The notes below the pieces were generated by a model, which made no database searches, was not told where the DNA came from, and worked only from the letters and a program-made list of their open reading frames with translations. The translations under genes were made by a program, and so were the position numbers. Of a stretch of 64,000 bases of DNA, positions 1 to 12,900 are shown in pieces (the stretch's first letter is position 1; the number at the start of each line of letters is the position of its first letter). Source of the stretch: Tetranychus cinnabarinus (lineage: Eukaryota > Arthropoda > Arachnida > Trombidiformes > Tetranychidae); NCBI GenBank assembly GCA_022266195.1, contig WHVY01000007.1:434001-498000 (forward strand), in the 5' to 3' direction.

Positions 1-1571
1 CAATGATGATGATAAGAAGTAAATGAAGCAAAAGCTAAAAACTAATCATAAACACGAAGTTCAAATGAGAGTCAAAAAAGCAATCACAACTTTAATTTGG
101 ACAAGTTCAAGTTCAGGGGGAATCTCAAAACTTATCTGAACAGATTGAATGAACAATAGCTGTGAATGATTGTCAATGTTGGTGTAAATGGCAATACAAT
201 TGAGAGTTAAAAATAGCTGAAACGTTTAAAATTAGAATCAAATTGTGTTCACTCATCAGCAACGTCAAAATATTGACTCGATCAACAATCAACTTTGATT
301 CAATTGATAACGCTAACAAGTGCTAAATGCCAAACAACTAGAATTGAATTGCTCACAAAAGGCTTTCCAAAAGTTCCAAAAGTTTCATCTCTTGTTACAC
401 TAACAATGCAAAATAAAGCTAATAATGTTTGCTCAACTTTAATACAAACAGGTTAAACTTGAAGGTAAAAACTCTGAAGTCTTTTGAGCGCTCATAAAGG
501 TTAATCCAAGAGGAAGAAACAATAACTCTGATGACCAGAGATGAACATTTAAGATCAAATCAAGAGTAAGTGGTCTCTAATTAGCCTTGATTAATACAGT
601 GAAAACGGGAAACAGGACAAGAGGCAAGTTGAAGGAACACGTAAAACGTTATTTTCATCTCTTCCCTCATCATCAACATCAACATCATTATCATTATCAT
701 CGGTGAGTCAAAGCTCGTGCACAAGTCCATTAAGCTCGTATTTCCCCAACTTCAACCTTTACTTTCATCCCTGGTTAACCAGAGTAGAGATAAAATTGCC
801 ATCCAAATGATATTTTCCTTTATTCTTGCCCTTCTTCTTCTTCTGTTTAACTCACTGTTTAATTGTTATGAGTTATTAGATTGTCAACAGGGAGAAGAGA
901 ACAGTTGAGAGAAGACAGATTAATTTTAATTGTGTAATTGAAGGAAATGATGATAATGATGATGACAATGAGAGATATAATCACCTTCCCTGTAATTCAT
1001 TATTGTATTCATTTTCATTACATTAGCTTTACAAGTAAGTGAGTTACATTTTTTGCCAACATTTTTTTCTCCAACAATAATCATAGCAAATGTACAATTA
1101 GACTCATTTTTCCCCTCACATTTAAATAAAGCAACAATATTTTATCCAGTTGTTAATCGCTATGCAATATTAATACTCAATTAAAAATCATTTGGAATGC
1201 AAATGAAATTACCTTTGAAACATTTGCTCACAACTTCAAATTGATCATCATTAAAGTAAATATAATCATAATTATGATCAAATCAATATTTATATTCAGC
1301 GCTTGTTAACTTTGAAATATCAACATTTGATGATCAGGTTCAACTCAAGGTCAACATTTAGCTCGTTGATTTAATGAATGTGCAAAATGTCAAGATTTCT
1401 GCATGAATCTTGTTTAAGATAGAAATGCCAATTCCCAAAATCGATTTCACTTTTAGATATTGCAAGTCGAAGATTCTTTCATCAAACTCTTTAATCGAAA
1501 GCCAAAGTTTTACATATACTCGTAATGCAACAATAAACCATCAACCTGAATAACCAAAAGAGTTTTTCCTC
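1..1571. other. Gene-free AT-rich spacer
   Basis: I see no supportable gene here. The only open frame of note is a 63-codon plus-strand frame at 717-908, which begins at GTG and is rich in hydrophobic residues drawn from pyrimidine runs, so I do not call it. A short cat/tca-rich microsatellite-like tract lies at about 660-705. The region could be intron or intergenic DNA. Confidence 0.5.
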
Positions 1572-2130
1572 AAACTCGATAGTTTAAAATACAGATTCTG
1601 CTTTTGCCCCAATCATGCCTTTCATGACATTGTTCTGGTGTATTGATCAACTTGTCATTTGTTCAACTCGGATAAACCACGAAGGAACTACACGGTAGAT
1701 CAGAGGAGTATCTGATCGCCAACAGAATGGATAACTGTGCTTAGTTGTACCAGATTGCACCAACCGTTTCCTTTCTTTAAGAAGCTTAATGATGTTTTTA
1801 TCGGCATCTTTAACATGTTGACCAAGAAAATCGTTTACCGGTTCAACAAACCGACCACTATTATCCACAGGACATACCATTGGCCCTTCTTTAGTAATAA
1901 CTCCATAGTTCAAGCAAATTCTATAATCGTCTTCCCCGAAATAAGGCGATTGATGAACGATACCAGTACCACTTTCACTAGTAACATATCCATCACAAAG
2001 CACTCTGAAAGCTCCTTCCGTTTTTCTTGAAGCGAAATAAGGAAAAAGCGGTTCATATTTTTTACCTTCCAAAGTTTTACCTTTGAACTTTTCTAATATT
2101 TTATAGTCATCAGGTTTCTTGATGTTTATA
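1572..2130 (-). pseudogene. Isoleucyl-tRNA synthetase (cytosolic type) fragment, broken
   Basis: The minus strand encodes about 155 residues closely resembling the editing (CP1) region of eukaryotic cytosolic isoleucyl-tRNA synthetase, the enzyme that charges tRNA-Ile and hydrolyses mischarged valine. Visible family landmarks are GTGIVHQSPYFGEDDYR, a CPVD segment, VKDADK and HSYPFCWRSDTPLIY followed by VPSWFIRVE. Homology starts near 2115-2130, after an upstream in-frame stop, and runs to about 1650, where the frame ends in TGA. A shifted frame continues with residues resembling the next few family positions and stops near 1572. The HIGH and KMSKS catalytic motifs, the Rossmann core and the anticodon-binding domain are absent. 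The real enzyme is over 1,000 residues, so this is a relic, perhaps from a partial duplication or retroposed copy. An isolated genuine exon is less likely because neither side has further matching sequence. Confidence 0.75.
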
Positions 2131-5100
2131 TTGCATGCAAATCATTATCGATAGTTAATTGTTGCTTAAACTCTTCCATCGTGCCAAATCAAACTATCAT
2201 AAACTAATAGATCACATTGTGTGTGTCTCACTGTAGCTGTAAATGTTTCAGTGTATTGATATCATCGGTTCTTAGTGACATTTTTAGCAACTACGATTTT
2301 CAATCTTGTAACTCTTTTAAGCAAAATGTTGAACAAAAGTATGCATTTCTTTATTGCTTGATTAGTTGATTCAATGTTGGTATCCTTTTGGTTGACATGA
2401 TTTACTGTTGATGTTTGATGAAATTGAAAGAAAATTTCATTTAGTCATTTCTGCAATCTCATGCATTTGAAGCAAAAAAGTTGGTCAATCATGAAATTTT
2501 CTTTTTCTCTTCTTCTTTTTGCTTCTCAATGAAATTTGAGGTAAATTCTGACAACTAGAGAAAGCAAATTGCAATCAAAATTGAATCCAAAAGTAAATGG
2601 TCAACATTTGTAATGGAGTTTATCAATGTTTTGTCTTTTCAATTGTCTCAAAGTTTGAAATGATTTCCAGATGAAATATGAAGTTTGAGTGAATCGAAAG
2701 AAATGGACAAGAAACAAAAGAAGTAAAAATTAGCAATCGAAGCAATTTTGTCCTTTTCTCCATCAATTTAAACTTTTGAAGCAGAACAAAATGGTCTCAA
2801 TGTTGAGTCAAAAGAGAGTCAGTCCAATCTTTCAAATTTAATAAAATGATATTCACGATTCATTGAGGACAATCAATCACTGAACATAGAAGGGCACAAA
2901 CCAATTCAATAATAAAAAGTTTCTTCACCAAACTAATTTGAAAGTCGCCCATGTTTGCTCACTTTTCACTGTTTAATCTTGACTAATCAACTTGTTCACC
3001 CATATTCAGTTTCATTCAAATGCATAAATATTGTGTTTCACCATTTTTTGTCGCTCCTTTCCTCAGCCTCTTGAACAATATTATGAGCAACATTTTCCTG
3101 TCTTCAATTTATCTCTTCCAACAGTCATTCCAAGTCAAGGTTTTGCTCACTTTTCATCACAATCTTGCTATTTCAACCCTCACCATCATAATGTTCATCT
3201 TCCTTTACCAGTTTCAATTGATAGCCATTTTTTTGTTCCCCAATCATGTCTTTTCATCAGCCATTTCAACATTCATTTTTCTGCTCTCATTCATTCATTT
3301 CTTTTGCTCTTCCAGTTGTCTTTTCACTTGTCTGTGTGTTGCTTTCAAATCTCACTTTGCATGTCGCCTACGGTTTACAGCTAATCAACTTGTCAAATTA
3401 AAAATTTTGAGCAACTTTTCAACAAACTCAAACTCATGTTGCTCGTCCTTTAACTCGGTATGATAGTTCATAATAGTTTCATCTTCATTAACTTTCTTCA
3501 AGTGCGTGCTTTTTCATCGACATCAACTTGATGAAATGAAGGAAAAGTAATGAAACTTTTTTTTTCTCAAAAGAGGCTCATGACTGTTGTGCATCTAATT
3601 GGTTGGACATGAAAAGTATATTTTGTTTGTAAAATTTGAGCAAAAAAATAGTTTTTATCCAATGCAATTGGTTCCAGTCAAATTGCAGTTATAATGATGT
3701 CAACTCACCTTGGTTCAAGTAAAAGTAAACAAGAAATATTGTCAACCAAAAGGCAAGGTCCAACTGTTGCGCCATTAGCAAATCTTGTTCCCAGAAGTGA
3801 AAGGATAATCAATTGGATGAGATCGAGTGATTTACGGTGAAAAAAGGATTAGATCATGTAAACTGTAAACTCTTTAAACGTATAAACCAGCTGAAAATGA
3901 GCAGATGAAAAGACACAAAACACTGAATAATTGGAAAACTGGGAATTTTCTTGAGATAATCAACTTTAGATGGAAAAATAATTAGCAAATTGTTGGTAGC
4001 CAAAGCTAAGGGAAGGTTGATGAAGATAATCACTGGTCAAATCCAATTGTGATTCAATTCTTTTTACGATTTTCCCACAAACACAACCGAATTGACAAGT
4101 TGTCAACAGTAATGAGTATTAAATCACAATAATCCAGAATGAAATAGATTTATAAAATTCTGATGAAAATGAGTAGACATTTCGTTTCAATTGTTGTTGC
4201 ACAAAAAAATGATTTAATTGGAAGGATTTTGAATGGCGATTAATATTCCAAACTGTTTGGTACAAAATGGTCAAGAGTCAAGTTCAAGTTGAATCAACTG
4301 AACATGAAGTGAAATGAAACTTGAATCAACTGAACAGATGGCGCTTCTTTGCTGGTCTTGACATCTGTCGGTGGAAAAAGTCTCCAATTTCATTGAACGG
4401 ACGATTTACTTTCAGTTATTAAACTCAAATCTCTGGGATTGATCCATTAAAACCTTGAGTGCTATTTAAATAAACTTTTAAAGTCGTAACTCGATTAGTT
4501 GGACAAATTTCAATGTCAAAATTCTGAACATACAACAATGAGCAAGGCACGCATCTAAGCATTTATGAGCAAAACGAACCTGACTTCAAGATTCAATTAA
4601 ATTCTGAAAAACTTCCATTAGCTTTACTTTGATTGCTCGGCATGTCTGATATCGTATGTCTCATAAACTCTACATTTGACTGTAACTTGAGAATATTTTC
4701 AGTCTTAAAAAAATTGGCACATGAATTACCCTGAACGCGTCGAGAGGTGTCAAATACATAACAGTGTTCAACATCTTTGGAGCAATTTTTGTTTTCCACC
4801 GCTATGAGAATCCTATGACCGAATGGAACGTTTGGTATTCATTAGAGTGGTTAATCATCTGCTAATTTCAGTATTTTTCCGAATCATTGATTCGATCAAG
4901 ATACTTAATTTCGTTTCGAGCCACTTTCGATGGTTTGATTGAGCTTGATTTATGAAATATAAACTTATTTTCGTCTCGAAGATGCAACTCAAAAGAAAAA
5001 CAATTTTGTCCATAATTTCACAGAAGCTTTCTTCCAGCTGCAGAATTGTTCTCTCATCTTTCCTATTGTTTGGCCTAATCACAAGATAATAGTTATGATG

Positions 5101-8100
5101 GCGATGATTTAGATGAAAAGATGATGTATAATAATTTTGATGGGAAATGTGAATGGAGGCAGAAATGAAGGCTCAAATTAGATTTAATCAAGTTTACTTG
5201 ACTTGATTTAATTTGATGAGAGGCTTTTAAAAGGCGAGAAAAGCTTGTATTATTAGATAATGTTAGTCATTTAAGTGCCAATAAAGTAACATTAAAGTGA
5301 AAGTCGATCAGAGTTGGCAACAGAAAAAAAAGTCGAGAAAAAGTCTGATGATAATGAAGATGGTGATGATGATAATAAAGCAAAGGATGAGGAGAAGTAT
5401 AAAGACATTGATGAAAAAGTCCCTCGAGGACAAAAACTCATAAATGTCACAAGAAAAATATGTATTGCTATAGTGAAACAATGTCTATGTAACAAAATTT
5501 TTCTTGAACCAAATTCCTTTCATCCAATTTCGAGGCACTTTATTGCATTAATATTTCTATTTTTATCAGATTATACATTTATTCATACATTTAGCATAAT
5601 GTTGTATCATCGGAATGCGAAAATTGTTCTTTCATATTTTTTCAGCTATTGCAGTTCCAGTCTTTCACAATTAAAACCTCGAACCTGTTTCAAATGCGCC
5701 TTCAATTAGTTGTTGGACTTTGTCTAGTTCATTCCCTTTAAGGTAAAAAGTGTTTAATCTTTTACTGTGCAAAAAACATTTTCGAATACAAAGCTCTTGT
5801 TAGAAATATCTAATTTTTATACATTCAAACAATTGACAAGAACAAACTCGAATATCAAAGAACGAAAATTTTGAACAAAGAGCAAAGAGCAAAATTGCTA
5901 TGAATAGATATTTGTATTTGATTAATAAATGCAAAGTTGAACAATCAGATTCAATCGATAGATTTGAACTTAAAGAGCAATGGACAAAATTAGTTCGCAT
6001 AAAGTTTTGATAAAATGTTGTAAGTAGATGTAAGTTTCAAGAATTTATCCGTTTGATCGAAAATGCTTAATGTTTAAAACTGATTGACTTTAGCATTGCA
6101 TTTCTGATCTAAAAGGGTCAATAGAAGAAACAGAAATGACCCGAATCGAATCGATTTTCAAGCTTTGAAACTTCACTCTGAACATTAAACATGATGGAAA
6201 AGATAAAAACATGAAATGAAAACTTGGAGAAAGTCCAGATGAATACAACAGACAACTATCGAGACATTTTCTTCATCTTGTTCATCTGAGCTTATATTGC
6301 ATTCAAGAGAGAAGATGATTCTGTTGGCAGAAGAAGAAAGATTCAGCTTACATGGATAGAGTGATGGTCAACAGTCAAAAAACAGAACAAGATGAAAATC
6401 ACATTTTTCTCGTCTGTTTTGTTTTTCTTTTCGCATTCTTCTTGCTCACTTTCTTCCCTTCATCTTTCAACTTTTATTAATTCGATAAATCGCGAGTTCT
6501 TGAAGAGGTTATTTGTGGCTGGAAAAGGTAAATTACATTACATGGAGAAAAGAATAAAAACCATAAAAAGAGAAAAAATAATCACTGTTGTTTGATTTCG
6601 TGTAGAGTAATGATTATTAGGTTATGGGCCGAAGAACTGAAGATGATGGTTGACCAGAACACAAATGATAATGATGATTATGATGATAAAGTTAACATGA
6701 ACGAAGATAATGTGCAACAAGATGGTTAAAGAAAAGTTTTTCAAGTGTGATTCAGGTGTAATCTTGGAGTTGCATGATGTATAAAGGAATGAGAAAAGTG
6801 TATTAAATGATGGAAAATGAATGAAGAAGCAAAGTATGGATATAAACATTGAATGTTTACCGTGAAATATTGTACTTTTTTTATTGTTGTTATTGCCTTT
6901 TCTGAATAAACTTGTTTTCTCAATTTGTTTTTCGGCCATTTTTAGCTACAATTTTTGGTTGGCTCACTTCTTATCTGATGATATTTTATTATTCAAGTTT
7001 CTATTTGAGGTTCGATTGTTGGAGGAAAAGCATGAGAGGAAAATGGATAAAATATTGTTGTATATTGGCTAATGATGAGACCATGATGATGATGACCAGA
7101 AGCTAGGAAATGCAAAATTGCATTTGCAGATAAATTCATGTCTCTTATCATTAACGGTCAGTCAATTGTGGAATATGAAAAGTTGATGTTGTTGGCCAGT
7201 CAATGAAAAACATCAATAAAATATTAAAAGTTGATCGATATTGGAGAAAGGTTCGAAAAGAAAATAAAAACTTGTTTTATCATCAGTTAGAAATGCTATA
7301 AAATTAAGCAACTGCGATTGAGGCAAAATTGATCTTTGATCAAGATTAAGCTTCGATTTTTATGCTTGTTCATTAAGCTTACAGTAAACTTTGGCTTTAG
7401 ACGCTTTAACCAAATGTAAACTTTGCAAATCTCATGAATTGACTCATATTATTGTACCTTTTGCAGAGTCTCATTTCATCGCTTTGCAAGCTACAAGTTA
7501 TTAGTGTTGTTAATAACACAATGATAGTCGCCATTCCATCGATCCATTGTGATATTATTCTGAAAAGGAAGGGTCTTTTGAACATAAACTCAAAGAGAAT
7601 TGAAATCTTAATGTTTAAGCGCAATACATGCAAATGTTGATCTTTGGATAAATTTTGATTAAACGGAATCGCAATGAAGAAGATATGGAAAAGTTTACAG
7701 TTATAAGTTGAGCTCAGTTACAGATCAGTTGCAAGCTAACCGAAAATGCAGAGCCTTGTCGGTGGCAATTGTGGTACACCAATGGCTTGGAAATGTAAGA
7801 AGATGCATCACTTCGTATTTGATTATCGAGTTATTAAATGAGTTGTTATTCAATATTGCAATGGAAATCGGATTTTCGCTCAATGATTGTATTTTCAACT
7901 TGATTGTTGAAATATTTAGCCATTGATTTGCAAATTTCTTGGCCAGTTAATGACTTAGTTTATATAAAATGCAAAAATATCATTTAAATCTGAAAAATTG
8001 ACACTAATTCTCTCTTAATGAATCTCTCTATTTCTCTGTCTAATTGAGCAATTTCATCGCTGATCAATATGAAAATTTCAAAATACTTTTCGTTTCTAAT

Positions 8101-8134
8101 TACTCAATCAATGGATGTAAAGAGACGATGCTAA
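2131..8134. other. Spacer with weak coding-like patches
   Basis: No gene is supportable in this 6-kb stretch. Long frames at 3020-3463 are products of a T/C-rich run. Minus-strand frames at about 4593-4848 and 4855-5082 have more mixed composition and could be decayed exons, but I recognise no family. A lysine/aspartate-rich plus frame at 5314-5709 derives from GAT/GAA repeats. GAT-type microsatellites recur near 6660 and 7080. Confidence 0.35.
4335..4345 (+). promoter_or_regulatory. CTCF-like core motif
   Basis: The 11 bases CAGATGGCGCT fit the conserved CTCF core YAGRKGGCRSY. CTCF is a zinc-finger insulator protein of bilaterians. The match stands out in AT-rich surroundings, but an 11-base match alone does not show binding. 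A second match lies at 50378-50388, upstream of the GT92 gene. Confidence 0.25.
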
Positions 8135-8169
8135 TTGTTTTTATTCAGGCACAAATGTTACCAATCTAA
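8135..8169 (+). promoter_or_regulatory. Likely 3' splice site and 5'UTR with a tiny uORF
   Basis: A pyrimidine tract ending in ttattcag (AG at 8147-8148) looks like a splice acceptor, so the channel gene that follows probably has an upstream non-coding exon. A four-codon upstream frame, ATG at 8155 to TAA ending at 8169, is in frame with the main gene and its stop directly abuts the start codon at 8170. That stop rules out a simple upstream extension of the coding frame. Confidence 0.4.
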
Positions 8170-9657
8170 ATGTGCTATGCTAGCTATCCTTGTCCAGATT
8201 TATTTAACGGTTGCAAAGGATTAGAATCTTCATTCCCTTTGACAGAGCAAAACAAGTTTAAAATAGACACAATGAAATCATATTTTAATCGGACAACTTT
8301 TATTCGCATCCTTTGTGTCTTTGGCTTTTCAATGCAACTCTACTGTTTGACTGGTGAATTTATTCAGTTCAAGGTGCGCAATAACATCGCCTATGAATAT
8401 CCTTTAATGAATGAACTGCCCGATATCGATATTGTAATACCAATGGCTGCGGCTATCAACCTCACCTCATTGTATGCACGTCGTGCTGATGAAATGCAGT
8501 ACATGTGTATGGGAATCGCCGGGAATATGAGTATAACAATCGATGTGGATAATTTTGAGGAAATTTGTGGCAAAAGGTTGAAAGAAATTCCCATTTTTTC
8601 GTCTTACCTGCTACAAAGTTACATTAAATTGGGAGACATTAAAGAGTTGGCACTTTATAATCATGCAGATAAACTGAACATTTGGTGGAACCCAACTGAA
8701 AGCATAATACTATCAGATGCCAGTGTAAATAAAAGCCTGTGTTCAACCTCACGATTCTTTACTAGTTATGCAGTATTTATACGAATCTCTTGTCGAAACC
8801 AAACTCGACCTTTACAAGTTGGAGTTAATCAGGTTATGAATAAATTTGGTGGTGCCAAAACTCAAGCTATGCTGCGTCATGGATATGATTCAATTTTCGG
8901 AATTAGATTCAGTTCTTCTTCTTCATTACCAGAGACTGACTTTTCACAGTACAGTCTATTCGATAATACTGATTTGGAAAAGGTTTCAACTGCTTCTATT
9001 CGCTATTCAAAGACAATTTCAACTTCACTTCAATATCCATATGAAACGGCCTGTTCTGAAGAAAAAAAGACTGAAGTATTGAAAAACTGTTTGCTCGATC
9101 ATACATTGAAAGAAAAGGTTCCCTACATCTATCCAAATGTACTCTTAGCCTGGGATAATGGACTTTCCAATGAAATCGGTTTCAATCCAGAAAAGGCGTA
9201 CGCCAAAGAAAGGCTTCAAGAAGTGCGCAAGAGACAGGAAAATACGGAGCAAGTTTGCACAAAGAAAATGCCAACTGTTGAGTGTCATAAAATAAGCTAC
9301 ACGACACGATTGGATAAGCATCCAGGGCACAATCCATTGGTCAACTACATCATGTATGAACCGCCAATCGATCCAACGATGTATCACACAACCAAGCCGG
9401 CTCTACCCTTGACCGAGTATCTCATATTTGCTGGAAGTATTGCAGGAGTTTGGTTTGGATTCTCCATATTTGAGCAATTAGTGACCAGTTTTGGCTATGG
9501 AAAATGTTTAATGACAAAAGATCAATACTCGTCGAGCCAGCAAAAGGTCCTCTGTCCAAGCCAAATCAATACAGTGCACAATGCTTCTCAAAATGACAAC
9601 ACAAAAGCAGATGATTTTAAAATTACAGATTTATCCAAAAAAATGAATTATTTTTGA
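8170..9657 (+). CDS. DEG/ENaC-family (amiloride-sensitive type) sodium channel
   Basis: This 495-residue protein has the two-helix plan of DEG/ENaC channels: a short cytosolic N-terminus, TM1 at about residues 44-66, a large cysteine-bearing extracellular domain, and TM2 at about 416-440. The best signature is in TM2, GSIAGVWFGFS at 422-432, which matches the family's G-x-x-G-L-W-x-G-x-S pattern. GFS (430-432) sits at the G/S-x-S selectivity filter. Members form trimeric sodium-selective channels gated by touch, acid, peptides or chemicals; mites have many copies linked to chemosensation. I do not see the His-Gly gating motif before TM1, so this is a divergent member. The start is the first ATG after an in-frame stop; Met35 (position 8272) is an alternative that still leaves TM1 intact. 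The gene has no internal intron and nothing breaks the frame. Ligand and gating mode cannot be inferred. Confidence 0.8.
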   Translation: MCYASYPCPDLFNGCKGLESSFPLTEQNKFKIDTMKSYFNRTTFIRILCVFGFSMQLYCLTGEFIQFKVRNNIAYEYPLMNELPDIDIVIPMAAAINLTSLYARRADEMQYMCMGIAGNMSITIDVDNFEEICGKRLKEIPIFSSYLLQSYIKLGDIKELALYNHADKLNIWWNPTESIILSDASVNKSLCSTSRFFTSYAVFIRISCRNQTRPLQVGVNQVMNKFGGAKTQAMLRHGYDSIFGIRFSSSSSLPETDFSQYSLFDNTDLEKVSTASIRYSKTISTSLQYPYETACSEEKKTEVLKNCLLDHTLKEKVPYIYPNVLLAWDNGLSNEIGFNPEKAYAKERLQEVRKRQENTEQVCTKKMPTVECHKISYTTRLDKHPGHNPLVNYIMYEPPIDPTMYHTTKPALPLTEYLIFAGSIAGVWFGFSIFEQLVTSFGYGKCLMTKDQYSSSQQKVLCPSQINTVHNASQNDNTKADDFKITDLSKKMNYF

Positions 9658-9981
9658 ATCTAAAAAATTTTTCTTTTAATTATTGAAAAGCAAAACTCCC
9701 AAAGCAATTTTCACAAAAAAACTTAAAAGCACAGTTACCTGTTGAAAAGCTGTTTGAATTCATGGTGCTTTCGCTAACAATGGGCATTATCAAAGCTTTC
9801 ATTGGTTCCCTGAGGCATTTTCAATTTCAGTTGTTAACCATGAAAAAAGTCAATTCACTTTTACAATGAAATAACTTCAAAACTCTATTCAAGGTCAACG
9901 ATTGCATGGAAAATCAAGAACAGAAAATCAATAACTCGATGGAGTTCATGGAGTGACTTTTCACTCCCAGCTGCAAATAGC

Positions 9982-9987
9982 AATAAA
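9982..9987 (+). terminator. Candidate polyadenylation signal for the channel gene
   Basis: This is the first AATAAA I see after the channel stop codon, 325 bases downstream. In such AT-rich DNA the hexamer is common, so the assignment rests on position only. Confidence 0.3.
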
Positions 9988-12900
9988 AGCTTGATGTAAT
10001 TAATTTACAGAGAACTTGTTTAAGCAATAAATGAAACATTCCAAAAGAATCAGAGTCAAACTCAACAATTATTACAATCAATAAAAGTACTCTTGCAAGA
10101 ACTCTTAATCAAAGATTATGGATCAATAGAGAAATGGTTTAAAATTGAAACCTTGTTTTCAATGAAAGAAATGAACTGATTTTTAATAGAGTAAATCATC
10201 GATTCAGTCATTTGATTGTTTCACTGTAAAACATTAATTAATGATCTAAAATTGGCATTCAATTGATTTGCCAACTTTTCAAGGTAAAAGGAAAATCAAT
10301 GATTTTCTGTGTGAAAGAAAACAATTAACTTTGTAAATTGTTGGTCAATATTTTATCGATGAACGAGTAATTTGATATTTACTTTTAATGCAAACTTTAC
10401 GTCCATTTCCCTGGACTTATATTGTTACATTATTTTCCTGACACATGAAACCTTTAAAAGTTATTGCTCAAGTTTCTCATTCACTTAAAAGTTCATGATT
10501 TTTATGAGAAATTGCGAGTTTTTTGTTTCCAATTTTTTTCTCCTTCCAAAGCCAAATGCTCATTAGCTATTCTTTCCATGATCATCATGTTAAACTGCCA
10601 TTTATGCTATTAGTGTTTGGTTTTGTTGGGACTCATGTTATGAACCAGAGATGAATGGGGAGAGAACATTTTCACTCTTTGAATATCCTGAACATTACAT
10701 GATGTGGAACACATTCATCATTTCCAACATGATCATTGTGATCCTAATGATGATGATGATGAAAAGTACAGCTATCATGAGATGCAATGTTTGCCCAAGT
10801 CAGAGAGTAAAGTTTAAACGAACAAAAAGTGAATTAAAATTTGGTTAACCTGGTTAATTTGGGTTGTGCTATTGAAATTGAAGTTGCTTTTAGTTAACTC
10901 CAAAGTTAACCATTTTATAAACCACAACTTTACCATCATTGCCACTATCATCAATTTCAATTCCTTTACATGTATTCATTGTTCCAGTTTCTTCAGTTTT
11001 CTTGTGCTCTTTTCTCGACTCTTTCCATCAGGTGCAATAACTTTGCATACAAATGGTTAACGTTGCCAATACATTGCGTGATAAACTGTGATCGACGAAT
11101 AATGAAGATAAAGTCTTTCATTGTTTCCTTTTTTAATCACTTTCATTCTCACCTTCATGGATTGACTCAGCTTCGACCAGTTGTAACTAGAGTCAATAAG
11201 CTCTACTAATTGATAAGCTTCATTCACTTCGACTGCATTCAGAAAGACACGAACTTTGAGAGAAAGATTATGTTGACAAGAATCGACAGACTTTTTGATC
11301 CAATTCACTGAAATATTTTTCTAAAACTTCTCCACTGAAAATGCATACAACTGAACGAAAAGAAATCTACAGATTTGTTCGATGTCTTTTAGCATTTGCC
11401 TGAATGTAACCCAAGATTCAAATAAAAAGTCCAACCTGAATGTTTCCATTGCAAGTAAGAATGTCTAGTTCACTCATTATAAAGCAATAAAGTATCAATT
11501 GGAAGCATTCAATACTCGCTAAGCAAATGTAAAACATGATCTAGTAAGTAATAATTATTGCAGTCATTGAGCAAACCATAGATGCATAAGCAAATATTTT
11601 CATGGTAAACACTAAATCTTCTTACCTGAGTCAACAATTGATTAATATGGTGAAACGTAATGATACAATATCCAGAATCATTACCTATTGAAATAAAGTT
11701 GGACACAAGATTATGATGAAAATAAGAGTAAAAAAATGTCTGTTTACTTTCCATCATGCTGATACATTATTAGAGCATTTGCTTTCTTGTAATAATAATC
11801 ATCATCATTGACATTTACAGGATCATAAACTCTTCAGTTGTCATACCAATTCAATCCATTTCTTTCTTTATTCATGTTTTCCATCGCAAAGCCTCCCAAA
11901 TGAGAATACAAAATAACCTTATTTCATCTGCAACAACATTTTCCAAGCCTTTCAATTGAAAGTTAATGTCATTTGCTTCTCCATCAACTTGTTGGTTGCT
12001 TAGCGATTAAGAGTCTTTCATCTTCAATGAAAAACTTTTTCGACACTTTTTCATGTTTACTCTCAACAATTCAATCAATCCAACTCAATAGCAGAAACAA
12101 ATTCTTACTGGACAAATATTCAAATTTTCATTGCTTTTCCTTTTCATCCTTTTCCAATTCAAAGTTCAACTTCTCACACGAAACTCTTATTGTCAAAAAT
12201 CATATTTACACAACTAAAGTTGAACCGAAAAAGTAATAACCAAATGATTGAAATCGTAAGCAAACATTACGTCAATCTTTTCGCCATTTACCCGACAATC
12301 AAATTGAACTTTTCATTTATCGCTTTAGAAACTTTGAGTTTGTCAAAAGACAATGTTGACAAAACTTCGACAGCGACAGTTGATTGATTACAGGAGCTCA
12401 TTTTATTTACAATCAAATGTTGATTTGCATCTAAACTGATGTTTAAGAATCTGTTTTTTCGACAAAAAAGTTTGAGTTCCAATGATGACTTAAAGTTTTC
12501 ACGCGACTTTTGAACGAAAGTGAAATTCCAAAGAAAATGGATTAATTGCAAAACTTAAAAACTTTGCTTTATTTACTCATACCTTTGTTTGAAGCAACTC
12601 GAGATTTTTCAGTTTACTGTTTGCATTCCATTCAGTCTCTTGTACACTTTGTTTTACTTTATTTATCTGATGAAATGAATCACTTAGAGTAGCACTTATT
12701 TTCTCCATGAGTTTTCCTTCTTCTTCTGATAATGATGATGATAAAGGAACCTCAATGTTGGCTTATGCTTGTAACAATAATGATAATAATGGCGAGAGAA
12801 GGTCAATTGGAGTGAATATGAGGAGGAAAAGAGAGTAAAGAGAAGAAAGTAAATTGAAGATAAATTTAAGGGCAACTCGTCTAACCATCCACATTGAATG

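Noticed and set aside
3020..3463. 147-codon plus-strand open frame with a Phe/Ser/His-rich translation
   Set aside because: It sits in a T/C-rich run, overlaps a second equally long frame, and shows no domain or organised pattern; composition explains it.
4289..4336. A 16-base direct repeat (TTGAATCAACTGAACA) with a 32-base period
   Set aside because: Only two copies, so a minor tandem duplication without further meaning that I can support.
5314..5709. 131-codon frame starting with a Lys/Asp/Glu-rich stretch
   Set aside because: The charged part arises from GAT/GAA repeats, and the rest is low complexity with no family match.
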